From Cyprinodon diabolis (Eukaryota > Chordata > Actinopteri > Cyprinodontiformes > Cyprinodontidae): a DNA stretch of 64,000 bases. The translations under genes and the position numbers were made by a program. Where the stretch lies: assembly GCA_030533445.1 (NCBI GenBank), contig CM060064.1:2273416-2337415 (forward strand), in the 5' to 3' direction. The notes beneath the pieces are model-generated. The model was not told the origin of the DNA. It saw nothing but the letters and a program-made list of their open reading frames with translations, and did not search any database. Below, piece after piece: positions 37,301 to 47,602 of the stretch (position 1 is its first letter; every line of letters begins with the position of its first letter).

Positions 37301-38203
37301 TGCAGGTTTACTAGTGGTTCCTAGAATTTCTAAAAGTAGAATGGGAGGCAGATCTTTTAGTTATCAGGCTCCTCTCCTGTGGAACCAACTACCAGTTTTA
37401 GTCCGTGAGGCAGACACTCTGTCTACTTTTAAGACTAGGCTTAAAACTTTCCTTTTTGATAAAGCTTATAGTTAGGGTGGCTCAGGTTATCCTGAGCTAT
37501 CTCTATAGTTCTGCTGCTATAGGCTTAGACTGCTGGAGGACATAGGGACCCCCATTTCATCATTCTGCTTCATTCTCTCTCTGTTCTCCTATTCTGCAGA
37601 ATCTGTTAGTTCAATCTCTAACGTTCTGCTCTCTCTGCTTTTCCTCAGAGTAGCTTTGCCTCGTCTGTTCCTGTTTGGCTGTGACGTCATCCAGGAAAGA
37701 AACATCAGCTGTGCTGCTTCCATCAACACCCTTGTTTGTAGATGTTGGAGATTGGCCTGTTTTCCAGTGTGGTCCTGTTTCTCTGGCCGTGGCTGGGTGG
37801 ATGTGCTCTCTTCATCCTCTGGCATGGGAGCTGCCTTGGAGCTCGTCTGCCTGGCTGTGTGTTTCCTGGACGGGGCCGCCTTTTACAGCTGCTTTTTGTA
37901 TCTCTGCTTCTGTCTCCTTGAACCCCAGTCGGCCTCGGCAGATGGCCGCTCACACTGAGCCTGGTTCTGCTGGAGGTTTCTTCCTGTTAAAAGGGAGTTT
38001 TTCCTCTCCACTGTCGCTGCAAGCATGCTTAGTGTGAGGGATTGTATTTGAGTCAATGAGTCAATGCAATCAACTGGTTTTCCTTAGATAGAAAACTTTG
38101 TATCAATTTGACTGTATGATCTGGTTGAACTGTAAAGTGCCTTGAGATGACGTGTTGTGAATTTGGCGCTATATAAATAAACTGAATTGAAAATTGAATT
38201 GAA
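34382..38203 (+). mobile_element. Near-complete L2-clade LINE retrotransposon
   Basis: The 3.8-kb element has a short 5' segment with a GGGTGCAGACCA direct repeat, the endonuclease/RT ORF, and an about 730-bp 3' UTR. It ends in the AATTGAATTGAA tail typical of L2. At least seven other local copies share its 3' end. No ORF1 was recognised, so it is either 5'-truncated or of the single-ORF type. Conservation of the coding frame makes it the youngest layer of the nest. Confidence 0.85.
34668..37475 (+). CDS. L2 LINE ORF2: AP-type endonuclease plus reverse transcriptase
   Basis: The 935-residue uninterrupted ORF belongs to a retrotransposon that nicks target DNA and reverse-transcribes its own RNA at the nick. 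Endonuclease motifs are TETWL (13-17), YRPP (93-96), GDFNIH (124-129) and SDHF (188-191). Reverse-transcriptase motifs are [11 protein letters not shown] (near 568), PQGSVLGP (near 625) and the catalytic YADD at 656-659. The C-terminal region ends FLFDKAYS. The open frame extends upstream of the first Met to about 34525 and includes [10 protein letters not shown], the expected first endonuclease strand, so translation may start earlier or this copy may have lost its original ATG. No frameshift or stop is seen. Clade assignment by motif pattern is L2. Whether it is still mobile is unknown. Confidence 0.9.
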   Translation: MICDNHIDLFCLTETWLQQEDYVSINEATPSSYSNFHIPRSSGRGGGVATFFQSDLLITPKTVNTYNSFEHLTLNFPHPNFKARKPLLFVTLYRPPGPYSEFLDEFSEFLSDLVLNTDRVIIVGDFNIHADIEGDSLRAAFNVILDTIGFVQNVNSPTHSHLHTLDLVLTYGIECEEITVFPHNPVLSDHFLITFRITLTEFSSPKRRFNFSRSLSDGAVINFKESASLSLSSVSLSSAAECKSIAYSPSQVDDFVDGVASSLRTALDNAAPLKMKTVENRKLAPWFNAELRTLKQNARKLERKYRSTGLRESFLVWKNGLLLYKRTLCKARAAYFSSLIEENKNNPRFLFNTVAKLTQSHSSVEPSIPPALSSNDFMGFFINKIDLIKNKIMSTPLSTIVPEVVMESEPGLDCFDPVELSELAKLLSSSKPSTCMLDPVPTRLFKEVFPLISSSILDMINLSLLQGYVPKAFKVAVIKPLLKKPSLDPDDLVNYRPISNLPFLSKILEKVVAKQVCDHLHHNELFEEFQSGFRAHHSTETALVKVTNDILMASDNGLVSVLVLLDLSAAFDTVDHNILLEILEYFVGIKGTALDWFKSYLSDRIQFVYVNDRSSTRSKVTCGVPQGSVLGPILFTLYMLPIGRVIRQHGINFHCYADDTQLYLSINPDEANPLHRLQACLEDIKTWMTLNFLLLNADKTEVIVFGPESLKKKLISQSLHLDGIKLISDNKVKNLGVIFDQDLSFKSQIKEVSRISFFHLRNIAKIRNLLSRGDAEKLVHVFVTSRLDYCNSLLSGSPQTVVKSLQLIQNAAARVLMKMKKRDHISPILASLHWLPVKSRIEFKILLLTYKALNGQAPSYIRDLIVPYVPNRALRSQSAGLLVVPRISKSRMGGRSFSYQAPLLWNQLPVLVREADTLSTFKTRLKTFLFDKAYS

Positions 38204-38215
38204 TATATATATTAT

Positions 38216-38255
38216 TTTTTTATTATTATTTTTTTTTTTGGGGCGGGGGGTTCAC
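38216..38255. repeat. T-rich and G-rich low-complexity tract
   Basis: Runs of T and GGGGCGGGGGG follow the L2 tail, where Harbinger sequence resumes. Confidence 0.5.
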
Positions 38256-38604
38256 TGTAAGATTTAAATTTCTTAATGCATTAGTTTGTACAAACTACTT
38301 TGCCGCAAACCACAAAACGCGCAAAACCCTCATTTAAATAGGGCGTCTCCAACAGTTTTGCACCTGCCACCAGTTACGCAATCGCTCTTGTTAAATCACC
38401 CGCAAACCATGGTTCAGCCCCTCGCGCAAAATTCCAGTTTGCGAGCGCAAATTACTGCACCCAAAATTGGATCTTAGTGTGAAGGATTGCTGAAGAGTCA
38501 ATGAGTCGATGCAATCAACTGGTTTTCCTTGGATAGAAAACCTTGAATTGAAAATTGAATACATGCATGATGCCATATACTTTTATGCTGTGTCTTAGAT
38601 TAAA

Positions 38605-38710
38605 TTTCAATTCAATTTCAATTCAGTTTATTTATATAGCACCAAATTCACAACACAAGTCATCTCAAGGCACTTTACAGTTCAACCAGATCATACAGTC
38701 AATTTACAAT
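38605..38710 (-). mobile_element. L2 tail fragment, minus strand
   Basis: CAATTCAGTTTATTTATATA followed by GCACCAAATTCACAAC and CAAGGCACTTTACAGTTC is the reverse complement of the L2 3' terminus. It lies just right of the split L2 copy, in opposite orientation. Confidence 0.8.
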
Positions 38711-39140
38711 ACAGCTAAATTAATTAATCAATTTAATAACTCCTCAGAACTTCAGTTTCTACACTAGAAAAATCACATAAATTGGCAAAATAACAGGCAA
38801 CCTTAAATTCATGTTTTGCATTTTGTTCATAGAACCTGATCATTTGCATATACTATAAATACAAGTAAGCACACAAGAGAACAAGCACACACACACCATC
38901 CAGTCATTGAACATCTTTAATAATATAACTTACGCATGAAGTGTGAATTCACATATCTTTTTTCGTCAATATAACATGTAATATATTTCAGCAAACAACT
39001 TTTTCAAATGAGAAATACACCAAACACTGCAAAAATGACAGCATCATCCACTAAATAAAGAATTACTACATTTCTATTTCACAGTGAATTCCTTTCTGTC
39101 TACTCTACTTTCTTTTATTTTTTGCTGCAGAAGTATCACT

Positions 39141-39294
39141 AGCGACAATAGGCTGACAGGAAAGGGGGGATGATAGAAGGGGAGATACATGCAGCAAAGG
39201 ACCACAGGTCGGATTCGAACCCGGGTCGGCTGTGTAGAGGACTAAGGCCTCAGCACAATGGGTCGTGCGCAATAACCACTGCTACACCTGCACA
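39141..39294 (-). mobile_element. tRNA-type SINE (family B)
   Basis: On the minus strand it starts GTGTGCAGGTGTAGCAGTGG, an A-box-like start, and has the B-box GGTTCGAATCC. The body ends CCCCTTTCCTGTCAGCC. It interrupts element M copy 2, because flanking sequence on both sides aligns continuously to copy 1. A head fragment of the same family is at 15640-15695. Confidence 0.7.
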
Positions 39295-39574
39295 CCATAC
39301 TTTCTATTTTCTAACCTTAGGCACAATGTCAGTGGCTAACTCAGTCAATGTCTTCCAGTCAGTCCGAGATAGCCAGACTAATGTTATAGGATATTTACAT
39401 TATATGTATATAGATTTTCTTGGTTAGTTCTTCCACTGACTGGGAAATTACATAGGGAGGCATTTTTGTGGCGCGCCTCTGTGACAGTGGGGAGTACCAA
39501 GATGGTGGCCGGTGACTTCACTTTTTTCAGGCTATCAGCAATCCAGTGAATGAATAGAGATCAGGGGATATGAC

Positions 39575-41340
39575 GCATAGCAAAGAGCTGGAGTCCCTCT
39601 TTGACTTGACCAATCAGAACCAGTTTCAGCTGATGTTTAAATCTACTAGATTAACTGAGAAGATGGAGCAGAGCTGCCATCAGTGCATCATCTTTAGCTG
39701 ACTCACATGAAAAAATATTGCAAATATTGAGTTTCCCAGTAACCTTCAGGGTTTGTGGTGCAGGAAAGCCCGTTTCGCTCGGACATTAAGTTGGAGGCAC
39801 ATTTGGGATCCTTCACCAGCAATCTGCTCCCGGCTAAATGATGGGTACATGTTACTTTCAGCATAGAGTATGTGGTCTTCTCCCTTTGTTCATTGTTATC
39901 TCCTTAAACACACAGCTTGCTGCTCCGCTGCTGTTCCCCTCTATGTTTCCAAGCAGCCAACAGATGGTCACCGTCCACGCAGGGTTAAATCCTTCACAAG
40001 ATCAATTACTTTTTCCTTCACTATTATGTAAATCAAAGCACAACAACTGTTTATAGGGCGAGTTACTGTTTTTGATCACCTACAAATGGAGTCCCCCCCC
40101 CCCCCCCCCCCCCCCTCAGTGAGGTCTAGAAGCACAAGATCTATATTCAGCAAATTTACTGCTACATGGCTGCACATCTTATTTTGGGATTTGATCAATT
40201 AGATGAGCCCTTAAATAAAAATGACCTGTTGTAAATTAAGTTGAAAAAAGTAAAGTTTAAAAGAAAATAAGGTAAAAAGCTTAATGAAAAGTTAAAAATT
40301 AAACTGAAATAGTTAATAAGCTAATTTTAAATAGTAAAAAATGTAAGTACCTTTATCAGCGTTAACATTTTATGTTCTAATAAACAAATAGTATGAGAAA
40401 AAGTATTTCTTTCACTCTCAGTGTTTTTCTTGAATTTCTCATAGAAGCTCTTTTGCTATTAATTCTTAATATATTAGGTTAATTGGCCATTTCTACTTAT
40501 TACCTTGACCTTAATTTTTGGTATCAAAATATCCATATATTTTTTTAGTCCTACAAAACTAATAAGGTCTTGTCTTGTCTGATTTTCTAGGCATTTCACT
40601 GAGTGTCCTTTAAAGGGATAAACGTAAAGATGTTTTTTTTATTTCCGTTCAGTAATGACGGACATCAGGAGTGAAACTTAAAAGCTCTTTGTTTTTAAAA
40701 AACATGAACAATATCAATTTTTTTGTGTGTCTTCTTTTTTGTTGTTTTAAATATCAATTTAATTTTGAAAAACACATTTTAATATGTTCTTTAGCTAAAA
40801 TGAGGTTTCCTGTGGTTTTAATAAAATTTATTTGGTGAGATTTTTGGCTCTCTTTGAAGTTTATTGTCAGGACAAAATGAGTCCAATGTGATGTTTGATC
40901 CACACATAAACAGTTTTTATAAATCTTCATTTTTGTTAGAGACACATGTAAACCTGAGATGCCAAGAACACAGAAAGTCAGCAGATCTATATGTTCAACA
41001 CACTTTGACTCCATCCGACATGCATATAGAGCTGTCACAATCAGAAAACAAGGCTTCTTCCTTCAGACAAGCTTCGTTCTAGAAATGTATCTGCTAAGAC
41101 TCAGTCTTTCAGGTCATAGTTATTCCAAAATGTAAAAACAACAACCCACTGGATTTAGTTTCCAAGTTTGAAGACGTTTCTCTTCCCATCCAGGAAGGTT
41201 TTTCAAATTCAAAATGTCTGAATTATCGTTGAGTTCCAGGTTTTATAGAGTTGACCAACAAAGCCTTATTATGGCTTAGAAAACATGCAAATGGAACCAG
41301 AAGAACAGGTCCACCACTTAGGAATGAGGAGTTGTTGAAG
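39575..41340. other. Intergenic; poly-C tract
   Basis: No gene was recognised. A run of about 30 C lies at 40087-40116. 41140-41215 repeats the TTTCCAAGTTTGAAGACGTT words seen at 16.5 and 33.2 kb. Confidence 0.4.
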
Positions 41341-41413
41341 TCTTTTTTTTTTTTTTACAGTGTCCGTTCTTCAATGTGGCAATAAGAATAATTGTTTTGA
41401 TGCCAGAAAGAGC

Positions 41414-41942
41414 TAGCCTGGGTGCCATTCCGAACTTAGTCCCGCCCACAACGTTTGAGGTCGGGAAGTTCGGTCTGGCATTGCTCAATAGTAGCGCGAG
41501 TATGCTCGCACAATATCTGGCGGGCCAATCAAATTGTCAGGGCGGGCTTTATACGATGATGGACAGATGATCAACAGTAACGTAATCAACCACGTCACCA
41601 AAGCGCGCTTGGGTGACAACAACAATGGCTGCCGCCGGAGAGTTGAGGTGAGTAGATTCTGCTACAGCAAATTAATTTTAAAAGAGGAACAGAGAAACGC
41701 GATCAAGGCTCATCTTCTTATTCTAGGCGTGCAACTGCACGCTTTGATTTTTGTTGACAACAACTATGCGTGGCTTAACATACGTCACGCACTCCGTTGC
41801 TCTTATTGGTTGTAGGTCTATCCAATTGAGTGCAGAGGCATTTTTTTCCTGGTTCGTTCGAAACACGCCCCATAATCACAGCTCTATGGAGCAGCATCAG
41901 ACTCATATTCTGACTAGAATTGAGTCGGACTACGTCAGGCTA
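41414..41942. mobile_element. 529-bp element with 9-bp target duplication
   Basis: AGAAAGAGC lies on both sides (41405-41413 and 41943-41951). The ends TAGCCTGGGTG and its partial complement CTACGTCAGGCTA are short inverted repeats. The flanks join to give the uninterrupted sequence seen at 7640-7665. A 9-bp duplication is typical of Mutator-like elements, so that assignment is inference. Internal frames have no recognisable domain. Confidence 0.75.
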
Positions 41943-41951
41943 AGAAAGAGC

Positions 41952-42280
41952 CCAACAGATTTTACTTTCACAAGTGGAGCAGTACGGCTATCGCCATAGT
42001 GTTCCGCTGTTTCATGCATATAAAATGCTTTATAATAATTATGCAGGGAATTTTACAGATTATATGGACACTGCAATGTAGGTAGAATGAAAGAAAGAGG
42101 AGATAAAAAGGGAGATAATGATAAAACATCTTCAGTCTGCTTCATCACCTGCAAAGAGATGGAAAAAGAACAGCACAACCAGCGGACATGGTATAAGAGA
42201 TAGAATAAAGTAACACCTTGATACTATCGCTGCAATATAAGTAGTATTATTTAATCTGACATTTATTCTGTGTTACCTCT
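41952..42280. other. Intergenic, nothing recognised
   Basis: AT-rich spacer ending in a short (TA)n/(TATG)n tract at about 42280-42314. Confidence 0.35.
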
Positions 42281-42300
42281 AAATATATATATATGTATGT

Positions 42301-42760
42301 ATGTATATATATATGGAGTGCCATAACCAAATGGCTGTAACAGTATATAACATCTGTGCAGAGTATGGGCTGGGGACCCCAATGTCAAAGTGGGAAACAC
42401 CTCCGAAGATGGTAGACAATGGCCGAGCCAAGATCCTGTGGGACTTCCAGCTACAGACGGACCAAATGGTGATGGCAAACCAACCAGACATTGTGGTGGT
42501 GGACAAAAAGCAGAGGAAAGCCTGCTTTCAGTAGTACCCGTGGTCATTGGGGCCCTTGGGGCAGTGACCCCCAAACTGGAGGAGTTACAGCAGATACATC
42601 CCCTGGAAATACATCAGACACCTCGGTCCAGAAGAGTGCAGTTCTAGGAACAGCAAAGATCCTGGCAGAACCCTCAAGCTCCCATGGCTGTGGTAGAGGA
42701 CCCGAGTCAAATCAAGCCAGATGTGTATTAAAAATTCATTACAGAAGAACGGCAGATTGA
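42301..42760 (+). pseudogene. R4/Dong (Rex6-like) LINE C-terminal endonuclease fragment
   Basis: The frame from 42301 contains KILWDFQLQTDQMVMANQPD followed by IVVVDKKQRKA. This resembles the PD-(D/E)xK restriction-enzyme-like endonuclease core that R4/Dong-clade LINEs carry after the reverse transcriptase. The downstream conserved tail continues in other frames: VVPVVIGALGAVTPKLEEL appears in the frame from 42390 and KSAVLGTAKILAEPS in the frame from 42491. At least two frameshifts are therefore present. The RT part is missing, so this is a 5'-truncated decayed insertion. The family was recognised from motif order. Confidence 0.6.
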
Positions 42761-42769
42761 CGTTAGTTT

Positions 42770-43834
42770 AGAATTCCCGCATTACAAACATATATGTGGT
42801 GTTTATTACTTTACACTGAGAACTATTTATGACTCTGAACATCAGCAAAGTATAATCTGACACCACTGGAGTCCCCTTCCTGTTGACCATCTTAACATTG
42901 GAGCCAAAAGTTAGTGTGCCTTCAAACCTGGCGCTCAGGACCTCATAAAGTTCTGTCACACATGACACACATCTTCTGCCTGTAGCCTGACTTTGGAGAG
43001 CAGAAATGGAGGAGAAGTTTTCCTTGCCTTTGGAGAAAACAGAGAAGCCCACCGATCGGGGGGTAGGAGAAGGCGAGGGATAGCATTTCAGGATTCACAG
43101 GAATTAGTGGTGAAAGGTTGTGAAAATAACACCAAAGCCCAAGCTGTGCGTGAAATTGCGAACAGAGGGATTAATGCGACTGTAAAAAGAGCATTAGCGG
43201 CCACCCCCTCCCTAAAAAAACCACTTCACAGAGGCATGTCTGTGTGGGACAGCAGTTTTGTTGAAGAAGTGTTTGTGTGCATCTGTGTGTGGTGCCGGGG
43301 AGGGGGAGTGAGTAAGATGGATAGAGACCATCTCATCTTACAACCTTAATGAGAAAACCAGAGCGATTAAGCACGATGACGTGTTGGACGTAGTGACGGA
43401 TGTGCTGCTATCTTATATACTTATTTTAAATGATAATTGAAGAAGAAAAATGCAACAATGGAAAACAAGACTTGTTTTTAAAACAAAATTAAAGGGTATT
43501 AGTTAAAATGCAAACCAAATGACCAAAAACAGAACAGAAAAATAATCTAGTTCTAAGTCCTACATGAAATAAAACCAATCTATAAATGAAAACCCAGCTT
43601 TTTTTAGCCAATGGGAGGGGAGGCTTGAGATAAACCTGGTTGCCCTGTGTTCCTGTGCTGGAAGAAACCACCATTTGATTATAATAAACCACTTTGATAA
43701 GTCTGGTCTCCTTGGTGGTTCTGCATGTGAGTCAGATCTCTGAAACCAAACATAACAATGTAGCCCCTTTGAAAAAGAATAACTTTAATGATAGAGGTTG
43801 GTTACTTTATTTACTAAAGAGCTGTACACTTTGA
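42770..43834. other. Intergenic; unidentified frame
   Basis: A 118-codon plus frame at 42993-43349 starts MESRNGGEVFLAFGENREAH and has no domain I can name. No element was recognised. Confidence 0.3.
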
Positions 43835-44785
43835 AGCCTAATGTTAGCAAACGGTAGAGAAAATGGTGTTGTACATGCCTAAGGGAATCTCACCTAGTCT
43901 GGAAAAAAGTTTATTGTTGCATAAGATGACCCTTCATAAAACAAGAGCAACATTTCTCTCACTGATAAGGAGAATAAAAATAATCCTAGATATCTTTTTA
44001 ATACAGTTGCCAAAATGACCTAGAGCCATAATTGTTTTGATCTCTATAGTTCTGCTGCTATAGGCGTAGACTGCTGGAGGACATAGGGACCCCTTTTTCA
44101 TCATTCTGCTTCATTCTATCTCTATTTTCCCACTCTGCAGAATCTATTAGTTCAATCTCTACGTTCTGCTCTCTCTGCTTTTTCTCATAGTAGCTTCATC
44201 TGGTCTGTTCCTGTTTGGCATCCTGGAGAGAAATATCAGCTGTGCTGCTGCCATCAACACCTTACATTATAGATAATAGAGCTAGGCCTGGTTTTCTGTG
44301 TTTTGTCCTGGTTTTCTGCTAGACATAAATATGGGCTCAACTTTTACTCCGACTAACTGGGGGAGCTCTCTTTTATCCCTTTGACATGAAAACTGGCTCA
44401 GAGGAGCTCGTTTGTTTAACTATTTCTTTCCCAGACAGAGCCTCCCGTGGAGGTAATTTACTTTTACCTTTTCTATCATAAAATGTATGTATTGATCAGA
44501 TCTTCTTGTCTGTTTAGTCTGTCTGCTTCTGTCTCCTTGAACCCCATTCAGCCTCGCCAGAAGGCCACTTACACTGAGCCTTGTTTTACTGGAGGTATTT
44601 CCTGTTTAAAGGGGGTTTTTCCTCTCTACTGTCACTGCATGCATGCTCGGTGTGAAGGTGGTAGAATTAAAGAAAATTCAAAGCGAATATCGGCTGTCGT
44701 TAAAAGCTCATCTAGGAGGAGCATGTCCTGTGAGTCATTGTTTTGAATTGAAGCCATAGAAATTAATTGAAATAAATTGAAATTA
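43835..44785 (+). pseudogene. Decayed L2 copy with internal deletion
   Basis: 43835-44040 matches L2 positions about 35525-35765 (TACTTTGAAG, AATACAGTTGCCAAA). It then jumps directly to TCTCTATAGTTCTGCTGCTA, which in the intact copy lies at about 37499, after the stop codon. Roughly 1.7 kb, including the whole RT catalytic core, is lost. The 3' UTR follows in degraded form to a GAAATAAATTGAAAT tail. Confidence 0.7.
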
Positions 44786-45062
44786 TAGCATAGAATTTTA
44801 AAGTGAAACTTTTAAAGCTTTTATTTCTTATCATTTTGATGGTTAGGGCCAAATGTACATTATCAAAATTATTTTTAAAACATCAAACCACCAGTTTGTT
44901 TTTCTTGAGGGGGCGAGTTTATTCATAGCTTAGAAAAAGAACAAACAAGCCTTCTCAACCAAAGTGATAAATCCCAGTTTCAATTCATGTCTCCACTTCT
45001 TCATTTGCCTCTTCGGAAGTAAAGTCTGTAATAATCAGACCATCAAACATCATAGTTTTGAT

Positions 45063-45800
45063 GTATAGGTGGTTCCCAAAAGTCCTGAAAGTAGAATAGC
45101 AGGCAGACATTTAGTATTCAGGCTCCTCTCCTGTAGAACAACCTTCCAGTTTTAGCCTTTGAGGCAGACAGCAGGTTTACTTTGAAGACCAGGCTTAAAT
45201 ATTTACTTTTTAGAAAAAGTTTAAAGTGGTTCTGGTTGCTCTATCTGGCTTTGACCTATTTTTAGCATTGATACGGTCCAGGATGCAGGCATTGGCTGCT
45301 AATGCCTGCATCCTGGAAGATGACTTTCCAGGAGACTTTAATATTGATGCCGTGTTTCTCTAGATAAAGCCACTACGACCTTTAACCTTTACCTTTATTT
45401 GTCACCTAGAAAGTAGCCCTAGAACAATACTTCTGTGTTCTTTATGTGAAGATGCTCCGTGTGCTCACACTGCGGCTCACTTTTGGCAGATACAAGTCAA
45501 CATGGTGAAGAACATGTTTCTGCTGGAGGTTTCCTCCTGTTAAAGGGCAGTATTTCCTCTCCACTGTCGCTTTGTGCATTGTCATATGAGTGACTGCTGT
45601 CAAGTCAACGACACGATGGAAGTGGTTTTCTATGTTGCTACTGGCTCATCCAGGAGGAGTCAGTTCTACAATATCCTGGCTTTCCTTGCATTGGAAACCT
45701 TTTAAAAGTATGAAATGGAGGAATTTCCTCTTTAAATTGGCTTGAAGTGACAAGTTGTGATTTGGCACAATATAAAGAAACACCAATGGGATTAAATGAT
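45063..45800 (+). pseudogene. Old L2 3' end
   Basis: CTCCTCTCCTGTAGAACAAC and GACCAGGCTTAAATATTTAC align to the end of the L2 ORF. GTTTCCTCCTGTTAAAGGGC and GTGATTTGGCACAATATAAAG align to its 3' UTR. Divergence is much greater than in the neighbouring copies. Confidence 0.65.
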
Positions 45801-46995
45801 GAAGCTCACCTTAGGAAAAACTATAAAGAAAACAGGACACTTTAATTTCCCTCATAAAATATCAGAGGAAGGAAAAACAGTGTTTATTATGTCCAATTTT
45901 CTGGTCTGCTTCACTAAAATGGATAATTTAGGAGAGAAAGCACATTTTTCTATTCCAGTCACAAGCTGCGTTCAGCAAACAAGCAATGCTGCGTCTTTTT
46001 TTTATCAGATGTATACAATTTAATTTCCTGTTGATGTCTAGCAGATTTAAATCGGTTCTCCCTCACACTACATGAGATGTGGAAACCCAAAATGGGTGGC
46101 CAGGCATGCGGGGATTGGGTGTTCTCTGGGCTTTCGGTCAGAGTTTAAACCTTCTTTGTGTCTTTTCATACCTAAGCCGTGGAAAAGGCATCATGACTGC
46201 AGTATTGATCCCTGAGAAACAGACTTCAGTGTTAGTTTTTGGGATTATCTGGACGCCTGTTCCAGGCTCTGTGTTACCGTCCCATTTTAGATGCATTGCC
46301 ATATGCTTAAATGTCAGAAAATGTCATTGCTTCCAATACTGTCGAGCTCAGTGTTAAACAACACAAACACAGAGTTGTTGAAAAAGGCTGTAGTATGGTA
46401 GAAGATGTGGTGCACACACAGTGAGTCTGCAGGTTAAAGTCCTGTTGTTTTACCAATATATACATAAAGTCAATTCATAACACACATCGCCCTTTGAGAT
46501 AAAAACAGACCCATTCAGAACACATTACAGTCACCATCTTTGGAGAACCAGGTTTTGTTTGATACTGTGTGTTAGTGGTGGAGATTCTCAGCCATCCAGG
46601 TCATAGTCATTCCAGAAAAGTAAAAAAAAAATCCAGGTTCCAGGTTTTATCCAGCAGCCCAACAAAGCCTTGTTTTTGTTTAGAAAACATGCAAATAGAA
46701 ACGGATGAACGGGTCCCCCCCCCTTTGGAATGGGGGTCGTTTGGCTTCTTTGTTAGCCTGCAATGCCCCATACCTGTCTATGTCTCTGAAAGGGGGGTGG
46801 ACATTGGGGGGCAGAATCCCCTCCAATGTCCAGCCACTGGAGTGACCCCCTCTTGCATATTTTTTTTACTCTACCTCCAGCTTTTCATTGAATTACAGGG
46901 TTTGACCAGGAGATGGCGCTTTAGATCTTAATGTCCACAAATCATGACTGAAAAAATATTTTAGTACAAAGATTGATGTATAAAAAGGAATTGTA
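45801..46995. other. Intergenic with one dispersed repeat
   Basis: 46590-46800 carries the TCATAGTCATTCCAGAAAAG and TTAGCCTGCAATGCCCCATA words of the 16.5-17.2 kb inverted repeats. The rest is unrecognised. Confidence 0.4.
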
Positions 46996-47560
46996 GGGGG
47001 CCAGTGAAGGACCGCCAAGGGCCAGCCAAGGACCAGCCAAGGGCCAGCCAAGGACCGCCAAGGGCCAGCCAAGGACCGCCAAGGGCCAACCAAGGACCAG
47101 CCAAGGGCCAGCCAAGGACCAGCCAAGGGCCAGCCAAGGACCGCCAAGGGCCAACCAAGGACCAGCCAAGGGCCAGCCAAGGACCGCCAAGGGCCAACCA
47201 AGGACCAGCCAAGGGCCAGCCAAGGACCAGCCAAGGGCCAGCCAAGGACCGCCAAGGGCCAACAAAGGACCGCCAAGGGCCAACCAAGGACCGCCAAGGG
47301 CCAACCAAGGACCAGCCAAGGGCCAGCCAAGGACCAGCCAAGGGCCAGCCAAGGACCAGCCAAGGGCCAACCAAGGACCACCAAGGGCCAACCAAGGGCC
47401 AGCCAAGGACCGCCAAGGACCAGCCAAGGGCCAGCCAAGGACCGCCAAGGGCCAGCCAAGGACCGCCAAGGGCCAGCCAAGGACCAGCCAAGGGCCAGCC
47501 AAGGACCGCCAAGGGCCAACCAAGGACCAGCCAAGGGCCAGCCTAGGACCAGCCAAGGAA
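46996..47560. repeat. CCAAGGGCCAG/CCAAGGACCAG minisatellite
   Basis: About 565 bp of 11-bp units, with 10-bp variants (CCAAGGACCG), alternate as GGCCAGCCAAG and GACCAGCCAAG. Because the unit lacks stop codons, all three minus frames and one plus frame stay open for 180-213 codons, giving repetitive Gly-Pro-Trp-Leu or Gln-Gly-Pro-Arg peptides. I see no sign of a real gene around it. Confidence 0.9.
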
Positions 47561-47602
47561 AGTGGGGAAATTTTGAATGGATACTACTGTAGCTTCATTT
47601 AA

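Larger units (their letters stand above)
33749..38473. mobile_element. PIF/Harbinger element, itself split by an L2 LINE
   Basis: TTA lies at 33746-33748 and 38474-38476, the 3-bp duplication typical of PIF/Harbinger. The left end is GGGCCGGATCTATCAAAGG. The right end is only weakly complementary and may be eroded. The left part encodes a Harbinger-like transposase N-terminus at 34020-34265. The remainder of the transposase is absent, and the L2 at about 34381-38203 occupies the middle. Confidence 0.65.
33489..38560 (+). mobile_element. L2 3'-UTR copy split by a Harbinger element
   Basis: The left half, 33489-33748 (GTGACTAACTGGATGTGCTC to CAAGCATGCTTA), joins the right half, 38474-38560 (TTAGTGTGAAGGATTGCTG to the GAATTGAAAATTGAAT tail), exactly as in the uninterrupted copy at 27830-28250. 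The interruption duplicates TTA. Confidence 0.85.
32905..39566. mobile_element. hAT-like element 'M', copy 2, host of a nest of insertions
   Basis: The left end CACTGATCTCTATTTATTCA and the right end ATCCAGTGAATGAATAGAGA followed by TCAGGG match the ends of 8984-9991. TSD candidates GGTGTGAC (32897-32904) and GATATGAC (39567-39574) agree at six of eight positions. The outer parts, 32905-33488 and about 38800-39566, align in order with the reverse complement of copy 1. Everything between is later insertion: an L2 3' copy, a Harbinger element, a near-complete L2, and separately a SINE at 39141-39294. Confidence 0.65.

Noticed and set aside
36034..37475. A functional host gene derived from L2
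   Set aside because: It has the standard LINE structure with 3' tail and multiple sibling copies, and no sign of domestication.
46893..47556. Overlapping 180-213-codon frames on both strands
   Set aside because: A stop-free minisatellite keeps many frames open. There is no conserved domain and the frames differ only by phase.
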